IMG/VR virus record: IMGVR_UViG_3300044641_007044
Location: 1-27,378 of that record
Length of the DNA stretch: 27,378 bases
Source of the DNA: a virus
Direction: 5' to 3' (one strand)
A model generated the notes under the pieces. It saw only the letters and a program-made list of their open reading frames with translations. It was not told the origin of the DNA and searched no databases. The position numbers and the translations under genes are program-made. This document shows, piece after piece, positions 21,645 through 27,378 of the stretch. Positions within the stretch are counted from its first letter, which is position 1, and each line of letters opens with the position of its first letter.

Positions 21645-22460
21645 TTATACTAACTCTTGAGTGATTTCATCAAATAATTCTTTGAAATTTGGTATTTCAG
21701 GATAACCAGCAAAATCCCAAATTTTAGAAAGTTCTCTCTTTTTACAAGTTTTAAGAACATTATTAATGGGAACTATCGAAGATGATCTTTCAATATATCC
21801 TTTTGCATTTTTAGACCATGCTATGTAATGCAATAACTCATATTCAGTCTGTGTATTATTTGGAATAATATGATATGTATCTGCTTTTAATTCTGCATGA
21901 TTATCAATAATTCCTTCTATTATTTTATTGGCAGCATTATTCGTTATTAAAGAGTATTTTTTATCAATTTCTCCATAATATACTTTACCTTCGGAAAATT
22001 CTCTATTTAATAATTCATCGTCAAAAACATCAAATCTTAAATTCCATGTTCTATCACTCTTTTGTTCTCCAATAGAGATTGATTTTGAAAAATAATTTTC
22101 AGGAGAGTGTTTATCTATTTCAGAAGAATTGTTCCAATTATCATTCCCAAAAACACTACCTTTTGTAATATGTATAAATTTCAAATTTGGATATTTATTA
22201 TGGAGATATAATGGGAGGTAAGCATTGAACATTAACATATTCTCTTGACTATCACTTTCTAATTGAGCATCAAAGATAAACCATTCTATATCTTTATGTT
22301 TTGAAATGGTATCTTCAATTAAATGAATTGTAAATTCAATAAATGAATTAGAAGAATCAGAATTTTTATATTCTTTATCTTTCAAACCAAGCATAATTAT
22401 AGAGTTCTTAATAACTCGTTCTTCATTATTAGTTAAGAGAAAAGAGGTAGCGGTTTTCAT
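21645..22460 (-). CDS. RmlD-like protein, probably without NAD-binding and catalytic motifs
   Basis: The segment YLPLYLHNKYPNLKFIHITK followed by GSVFGNDNW, then DKHSPENYFSKSISIGEQ and NLRFDVF, follows the RmlD/extended-SDR order (P-x-L-a, K-f-I-h-i-S-T-d-x-V-F, E-x-D-x-x-P-x-n-x-Y-x-x-S-K, G-E, l-R). The N-terminus lacks a GxxGxxG Rossmann loop, and the YxxxK pair is replaced by YFSKS, with Lys at +3 and not +4. It is therefore likely a non-catalytic or altered relative of dTDP-4-dehydrorhamnose reductase. AAGGA lies before the ATG. It is possibly linked with the RmlB-like gene at 8592, though 12 kb away. The assignment is pattern-based. Confidence 0.5.
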   Translation of the reverse strand: MKTATSFLLTNNEERVIKNSIIMLGLKDKEYKNSDSSNSFIEFTIHLIEDTISKHKDIEWFIFDAQLESDSQENMLMFNAYLPLYLHNKYPNLKFIHITKGSVFGNDNWNNSSEIDKHSPENYFSKSISIGEQKSDRTWNLRFDVFDDELLNREFSEGKVYYGEIDKKYSLITNNAANKIIEGIIDNHAELKADTYHIIPNNTQTEYELLHYIAWSKNAKGYIERSSSIVPINNVLKTCKKRELSKIWDFAGYPEIPNFKELFDEITQELV

Positions 22461-22509
22461 TAAAAAATCCTTAATAAATCTATTTGTATTCTAATACAAT
22501 ATAAGAAAT

Positions 22510-23208
22510 TTATACAGAATTTTCGTTATCTGAATTATTATTTTCTTGATATTTTAACCTAACAATATCAATTTTTTCTTCTGTGGTATCTTTGAGTTTT
22601 TCTTCTTCCTCTAAAGTTTTTCTACTATCTTCTATTTCTGAGGCATTTTTGATAGCCATAAGAAGATTACGAGTTCCCCTAAATTTCATAGAATTGGCAT
22701 TAACACCTTCAATATCATCTATCGGTAACTTACTCTGCTCAAATAGTTCACTCTTCAAATCTTTATAGTTTTTTTCAAGAACCATAATTGTCTGAAGTAG
22801 TTCTTTTGGTAAATTATTTTTAGAACCTAATAATGAAGCAAGTGCTGTATACATTTTGAAATCATCATCACCAGAATCAATTCTTTCCATAATTTGAATT
22901 AAAGCAACATCACTTACTGCTTTTTTCCATAATATTTCAGAAAGAGCAATTGAATCAACATTAAGTCTTTGTTGAACTCTTGGATTTAACATATTTTCAG
23001 TTGAAACATATGACTCACAAAATGCTTCAACTATGGGTCTTACACTTTGATTGGTTTCATCTAATATTTTACGAAAATCTGTAAAACCAGTTTTAGGCTT
23101 TGTAACAGACTGAAGTATTTTTGGATCATTTTGTATTCTGCCTTGAATCTCATTATTGACTTTTTCAAGTTCTCTTAGAATATCTAAATCTTGACTCTTT
23201 GAATCCAT
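22510..23208 (-). CDS. Hypothetical mostly helical protein, 232 aa
   Basis: Nearly all of the sequence reads as alpha helix, with a coiled-coil-like C-terminal half (ELLQTIMVLEKNYKDLKSEL, EDSRKTLEEEEKLKDTTEEK) and an Asn/Ser-rich acidic tail. No family is recognised. It lies between the RmlD-like gene and the large structural gene, all on minus, so it may be a virion or packaging protein; a small-terminase-like role was considered but no motif supports it. Confidence 0.55.
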   Translation of the reverse strand: MDSKSQDLDILRELEKVNNEIQGRIQNDPKILQSVTKPKTGFTDFRKILDETNQSVRPIVEAFCESYVSTENMLNPRVQQRLNVDSIALSEILWKKAVSDVALIQIMERIDSGDDDFKMYTALASLLGSKNNLPKELLQTIMVLEKNYKDLKSELFEQSKLPIDDIEGVNANSMKFRGTRNLLMAIKNASEIEDSRKTLEEEEKLKDTTEEKIDIVRLKYQENNNSDNENSV

Positions 23209-23240
23209 AATTATTTCCTAAATTATAAAATTATAGAATT

Positions 23241-25214
23241 TTACAATAATTTGTTTGGATGACCACCGACATAAGGTAGTCGCATTCTTGGGATAGCATT
23301 ATCAATAATAATTGATTGATCGGAATCTGCTACTATTGATTCATTTAAAAATTTAACCATTTTTTCAGGTTCAATGGTAACAGACATTAAACGAAGATTA
23401 GTCATCTTCATATAACTAGCCAATACTTTATATTTATATGGATGAGATACATCATTTATTTCAATATTATTATAGATATATTCATAAACTACATCCATTT
23501 CTGTAGTCGTTGGTGTATTTGTATTCGGATTCCACTTTCTCTTTAATATGGTTAAAGAAAGTTGCTTATATTTTGCAGAATAGTTGAATACCAAACAATA
23601 CCAAGTATCCAAATTTAAGTTATTCGGTAAAATAAAATCATAAATATCACTACCGACTGTTGCCTTAAAGAATCTTCTATCATGGTTTTCTAAACGAAAT
23701 CCTTGACTATTATACAACCCATCTATAAAAATTCTTGGATAATTTTTTCTAACTTTCAAACCTACACAATTACATGACCAATCTGGATATGTGTTATTTA
23801 AATATTGTTGCACAGAATCAGTTATCTGAACTCTTATCTTTGTAGCGTTTATTTTTTCCAAAACTGTCGCATAAAATGTAAGTTCAGAATTTGTTTTAGA
23901 AAATGTTACCGTATCTCCAACAGAAGCCCCAACATCAGCATTGGTAGTTATTACCAATTCTGTTCCATATTCTTCAAGAATAGTAACAGAACGAATTAGA
24001 GATGTTGGATTTCTTAATAAGAACCAACATGTTAAAGCTCTTTCACTTGTTTCATCCCATGTTACAGGAACTAAATAATCAACCATAGTTCTTACAACAT
24101 TATTGCTATCTGTGATAGAAGCACTCAAATCATAACGATAATGTGATATAAGTGTATGATAATTTACTAAATCTCTTTCTTCAATAAGAAGGTTGCTATC
24201 AATATAATCTCTTACTTTATCAGATTTTCTTGTAGCAACAGTAAATTGTTGGGTATTATTTATCTTCTTTAATTCTTGGTCAATCTTATTATCAAAGAGT
24301 TCTGCCGTAGAATTTGATAATTCATCCAATTCACTCATAATAGTTTCATCTTTCAAAACATTTGCTTTATCTGCATATTTAATCAAAGATACTTTATAAT
24401 AAAGGTCTTTGTACATTAAATCTCTATGTTGCGTTGAAGATGCAACTTCAAACAATCTATTTGCTATCGGTAAATAAATTATATCTCGCTTTTGAGGCCC
24501 AATTCCCTTTCCAAAGAATGATTCAAAATATCGTTTATCTATATGGACTTCAAAAGGTTCTTCATAATCAATATTAAATGGATTGAAATTTAATTTTGAA
24601 TCTGGGAATTGATTATTTGGGACTAATATTTTAACACATTTGTAATCTTTTGATGATTCATAGATTCCATATTCTCTTAGAATGACATCTAATGATCGCA
24701 TTTGTGGTGTAACTCTGATATAAGCAGCTTTATGACCAAATATGAGGTTTACATTGTAGGAGAGTTTTCTTTGTAGTTCTACGGCTAAATTAACCGCATA
24801 TGGATCAAAATAGAAATTATTTAAAAATGCTGCACCCCTATGATTACCAGATGTATATGCGTTAGATGGAGGTTGAATTACATTATCATCAGTACTTTCA
24901 GGTATCGTAATAATTAATGGTTCAATGCTATTGATTGTAAGAGGCGAACCTGATATGAGAGTGTATCTTATTTGAAGATAAAGAATTGTTTGATTAGTTA
25001 AAGATACATTTTCAACATTAGTTTGATTTAACTCAACCCATGAAGAATAAGTTTCTTGGTCGTAACTCCAACGAAAGACTTTTTCAACAGTGGTATTATC
25101 AACATCATCATAATCAACATTTTCTACAATCTGATAACTACTAACCCTTGATAAATTAGTAATAGATTGACTTATGATGGCATAATCACCATTTAGAGAT
25201 AAATAAGAACTCAT
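23241..25214 (-). CDS. Putative virion structural protein, 657 aa (neck gp14-like segment, possible LamG-like end)
   Basis: Residues about 230-300 (FFGKGIGPQKRDIIYLPIAN, then RLFEVASST and YKDLYYKVSLIKYADK) resemble the T4 neck protein gp14 pattern in which a YxPxxxxLFEI strand is followed by a Y-x-L-x-x-E-L-x-x-Y-S type strand. The C-terminal third (about 400-657) has a jelly-roll look with NLNLDTWYCLVFNYS and KYKQLSLTIL, as in concanavalin-like LamG domains. Which domain is real is uncertain. On the minus strand, ATATATA lies 26 nt before the start. The large size and Tyr/Asn-rich beta sequence fit a virion protein. Confidence 0.55.
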   Translation of the reverse strand: MSSYLSLNGDYAIISQSITNLSRVSSYQIVENVDYDDVDNTTVEKVFRWSYDQETYSSWVELNQTNVENVSLTNQTILYLQIRYTLISGSPLTINSIEPLIITIPESTDDNVIQPPSNAYTSGNHRGAAFLNNFYFDPYAVNLAVELQRKLSYNVNLIFGHKAAYIRVTPQMRSLDVILREYGIYESSKDYKCVKILVPNNQFPDSKLNFNPFNIDYEEPFEVHIDKRYFESFFGKGIGPQKRDIIYLPIANRLFEVASSTQHRDLMYKDLYYKVSLIKYADKANVLKDETIMSELDELSNSTAELFDNKIDQELKKINNTQQFTVATRKSDKVRDYIDSNLLIEERDLVNYHTLISHYRYDLSASITDSNNVVRTMVDYLVPVTWDETSERALTCWFLLRNPTSLIRSVTILEEYGTELVITTNADVGASVGDTVTFSKTNSELTFYATVLEKINATKIRVQITDSVQQYLNNTYPDWSCNCVGLKVRKNYPRIFIDGLYNSQGFRLENHDRRFFKATVGSDIYDFILPNNLNLDTWYCLVFNYSAKYKQLSLTILKRKWNPNTNTPTTTEMDVVYEYIYNNIEINDVSHPYKYKVLASYMKMTNLRLMSVTIEPEKMVKFLNESIVADSDQSIIIDNAIPRMRLPYVGGHPNKLL

Positions 25215-25240
25215 GTAGTTATCGTTAATTATTATCTTGG

Positions 25241-25247
25241 TATATAT
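25241..25247 (-). promoter_or_regulatory. Candidate phage promoter element (GGAATATATACC)
   Basis: On the minus strand ATATATA lies 26 nt before the start at 25214. GGAATATATACCAAG contains the same core as the plus-strand copies, so the element is strand-specific and used by a minus-strand structural gene too. Confidence 0.4.
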
Positions 25248-25302
25248 TCCAATTTTAGAAAGGAAAAAGCAAGATTTGAAATTAAAACGAAATAGTCCTT
25301 AT

Positions 25303-25761
25303 TTAGAATAATCTTCCTATCTTTTTACTCTTGAATATTTCAAAATCAACATTTAATTCATTAAGGAGTTCTTCTTTGAATTTTACAGGTATAGCATTGA
25401 AAAATTGAGAAAGATTGATTTTAAGGATTTCTGCCGTTTTATCAATCAATTCAACTCTTGTCCACTCCATAGTAGATGTATTTGTGTGAACAAGAACATA
25501 AAGGTCTGACAAGAAATTTTTAGGAAATTTCCTTTGCTCAATAAGATAATGAGCAAATTCAGAATGTTCTAAAACTTCAACAATATGAGTTTCAAGTCTT
25601 GACCTACGATCATACTCTTGAGGATTTTTACAATAATCTAAATATTGACTTACATAGACTTCATCTAGATTATTAGTTTGGACAGCATTAAATTCAATAT
25701 TATTTTGATTAAAATCATTATCTAATATTTTATCTCCACGCTTATATCGTGAATTGCTCAT
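25303..25761 (-). CDS. Hypothetical protein, 152 aa
   Basis: No domain is recognised. The N-terminal 50 residues are polar (Asn/Asp-rich) and the rest helical (ETHIVEVLEHSEFAHYLIEQ, FKEELLNELNVDFEIFKSKK). It starts 16 nt after the helicase gene stop and is probably in the same transcript. Such small genes next to a helicase can be loaders or regulators, but nothing here shows that. Confidence 0.5.
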   Translation of the reverse strand: MSNSRYKRGDKILDNDFNQNNIEFNAVQTNNLDEVYVSQYLDYCKNPQEYDRRSRLETHIVEVLEHSEFAHYLIEQRKFPKNFLSDLYVLVHTNTSTMEWTRVELIDKTAEILKINLSQFFNAIPVKFKEELLNELNVDFEIFKSKKIGRLF

Positions 25762-25777
25762 ATTTTTTTGTTTATTT

Positions 25778-27097
25778 TTATTCTATATCCTGAGTTATAG
25801 GAGATTCAGCATCTTCTTCAATTCTCATTAAATTGTATCTGACATTGAATTTCTTTCTATAATTTTTCGCTTGAGCATGTCGTGTTAAAAGTGCTTTAAT
25901 GACATAACTATTTTCACTATACATTAATGGATCTTGAATAATCGCACCCATAAAATCAACAGTATGAGCTAAAGAAGAACCTTCTGCAATATTAGTGATA
26001 TTGATATTTGAAGCGGCAAATGCACCTCTATTTACTTGCATTGCAGTCACAACGCACCATTTATTTTTTTGACCCATTGCTCTTAGGTCTTCTGAGATGT
26101 GTTTAATTTTCATATAAGTATTTTCTGAATTTGGAACTCTCCAATTCTTTACGATACCTATATAGTCAATAATGACAACATCAAATTGTATTCCATGCAC
26201 TTCTTGTTCTTTTTTCAAATATGCTTCAAAGTCAGGAACAGCAGCAGTGGACATTGGAAATTCTTTAATGAATAATTGACCAGGAACTACAAATTCTGAT
26301 GTTGAATTTTCAAATTTGAATTCTTTCAATTTTTGTTTCATTTCTATTGGATCTTCTGCTGAAACAGAATATTGATCCATAGAAAGATTCAAAAGATTAG
26401 CACCACATCGCTGTGTGATTTCAAAATCTTGTAATTCTAGTGTTATATAGCAAACATTATGTCCATTTCTTACAGCATTACATGCTAAATTTACAAGCCA
26501 TACGCTTTTTCCAACTTTTGGCTCTCCAAGTAATACAACTAAATTTCCATAGCCATAACCACCACCAAGAACAGCATCAAAGAATGGATAACCTGTAGAG
26601 AATCTTTCAATTCTTTTAGATTTATGAGATTCAGCATTATAAAAGTCAAGACCTCCATTAAAGTCAAGTCCTAGACTTTCACTATCCATCAATAATTTCT
26701 TAATAGTAAAAACGAAATCATTTACATTTTCACTATTTACTTCTGTGGTTTGAGCATATTCAACACCACTTTCAAGAGCAATCAATATATTCCTATATTC
26801 TAAGAATGTATGAAAATTGACTCTTAACCATTCTTGGTCGTATTCATTAATATCAGTATCATAAACTGAATCAACTGCTTCAGAACTTACTTTATCCGTA
26901 AGTTTCTTTTCTATAAGCAAATGCTCAAATTGCTTTTTTGTTGGAATCTTACTAAAACGCTCAAAGAATCTTTTCACGATGGAAAACATCCTCTGATATT
27001 CTTTAATTCTGAAAAACTCTATCTTAATTTTTGTAAGATAATCTGGATTCTCCAGAACATATTTTAAATATAAGCGTTCAAACTGCGTTGATTCCAT
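25778..27097 (-). CDS. Replicative DNA helicase, DnaB/gp41-type
   Basis: The protein is 439 residues. A helical N-terminal domain (about 1-140) resembles the DnaB N-domain. The RecA-like core has FSTGYPFFDAVLGGGYGYGN, Walker A GEPKVGKS at about 191-198, ITLELQ, Walker B FDVVIIDYIG and the later VVTAMQVNRGAFAASNI with the conserved Gln motif. T4 gp41-type helicases have the same order. It unwinds the fork 5' to 3' as a hexameric ring and recruits primase. No primase is in the window. The gene starts 6 nt after the small upstream gene, so they are coupled. Confidence 0.88.
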   Translation of the reverse strand: MESTQFERLYLKYVLENPDYLTKIKIEFFRIKEYQRMFSIVKRFFERFSKIPTKKQFEHLLIEKKLTDKVSSEAVDSVYDTDINEYDQEWLRVNFHTFLEYRNILIALESGVEYAQTTEVNSENVNDFVFTIKKLLMDSESLGLDFNGGLDFYNAESHKSKRIERFSTGYPFFDAVLGGGYGYGNLVVLLGEPKVGKSVWLVNLACNAVRNGHNVCYITLELQDFEITQRCGANLLNLSMDQYSVSAEDPIEMKQKLKEFKFENSTSEFVVPGQLFIKEFPMSTAAVPDFEAYLKKEQEVHGIQFDVVIIDYIGIVKNWRVPNSENTYMKIKHISEDLRAMGQKNKWCVVTAMQVNRGAFAASNINITNIAEGSSLAHTVDFMGAIIQDPLMYSENSYVIKALLTRHAQAKNYRKKFNVRYNLMRIEEDAESPITQDIE

Positions 27098-27103
27098 TAT
27101 TTT

Positions 27104-27376
27104 TTATTCCCAACCATGCTTTAATAAATTAAAAGTTGAATCATCAACTTGTTCAATAAATTGTTTTTTTTGTAAAGTTTTGATAATTAAATCTAACTTA
27201 TCTTCATCATTAGAAACGATTTCTAATAACTTTTTCTTTTTAATCTCTGTTGAATCTTGAAACTCTAAATAACGAGCCATTTCATACAAGACTCCTTCGG
27301 CATCAGGCCAATTTTTCATTTTTCTATGAACTTTCAATTCATATTTTAAGGGGAGTTTTTCAGGGTTAATTTTAAT
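27104..27376 (-). CDS. Small winged-helix-like protein, start outside window (partial)
   Basis: The frame stays open to the right edge of the window, so the start may lie outside; TTG at 27337 and ATG at 27319 are possible internal starts. The product is about 90 residues, ending LLKHGWE. The pattern of two helices, a basic stretch (EIKKKKLLEIV), then DKLDLIIKTLQKKQFIEQVD resembles a winged-helix domain, seen in replication or regulatory proteins. It lies 6 nt before the helicase gene. A role as helicase loader is possible but unsupported by any motif. Confidence 0.5.
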   Translation of the reverse strand: MKINPEKLPLKYELKVHRKMKNWPDAEGVLYEMARYLEFQDSTEIKKKKLLEIVSNDEDKLDLIIKTLQKKQFIEQVDDSTFNLLKHGWE

Positions 27377-27378
27377 TC

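Noticed and set aside
22583-22768. Plus-strand ORF inside the helical minus-strand gene
   Set aside because: It is a shadow of the minus-strand gene, with no start signal or motif.

Overview
The window looks like part of the genome of a large, AT-rich, contractile-tailed (T4-like) phage of a Bacteroidota host. Four observations support this. First, there is a baseplate/tail cluster, with a gp5-type OB-fold spike and a tail-tube-like protein next to large repeat-bearing structural proteins. Second, there is a DnaB/gp41-type replicative helicase and a stand-alone PolB-type exonuclease. Third, many genes are small, tightly packed and of unknown function. Fourth, promoters of the Bacteroidota form TTTG-N20-TAnnTTTG are present. 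No integrase, host housekeeping operon or attachment site was seen. Most of the window is accessory phage DNA plus part of the late structural region.

Region 1 (1-2548, plus strand) holds small metabolic and regulatory genes: the end of a cold-shock-domain protein, a pterin-4a-carbinolamine dehydratase, an unknown, a DUF2493/SLOG protein, an unknown and a dCMP deaminase. They are separated by clear intrinsic terminators. Region 2 (2565-6783, mostly minus strand) encodes a full-length ClpC-type AAA+ unfoldase and a catalytically complete ClpP peptidase, then a small unknown gene and a DUF3293-like gene. Region 3 (6871-10151) holds an unknown gene, a complete tmRNA (ssrA) with its own host-type promoter, an M28-type metallopeptidase, an RmlB-type dTDP-glucose 4,6-dehydratase, a 59-codon ORF and a membrane-anchored Lys-rich AT-hook-like protein. 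Region 4 (10155-11690) holds small unknown genes, two tiny membrane peptides and a repeat/hairpin region that may be a small RNA. Region 5 (11732-20831, plus) is the virion structural cluster. Region 6 (20884-27376) holds a PolB-like exonuclease on plus, then minus-strand genes: a degenerate RmlD-like protein, a helical unknown, a large structural protein, an unknown, the replicative helicase and a truncated small protein.

The most striking point is that one phage segment carries a complete tmRNA, a ClpC unfoldase and a ClpP protease. All appear intact: four pseudoknots, the G3-U alanine identity pair and a tag ending in YAVAA in the RNA; both ATPase sites and the ClpP-docking tripeptide in ClpC; the Ser-His-Asp triad in ClpP. 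Together they could form a phage-encoded tag-and-degrade pathway. The tmRNA tag is unusually long (25 codons) and contains a 10-bp hairpin in its reading frame. A second theme is a recurring RATATATA element, usually 20-30 nt before a start codon and three times directly after a terminator. It is a candidate phage-specific promoter, distinct from the host-type promoters before the tmRNA, the 5943 gene and the exonuclease gene.
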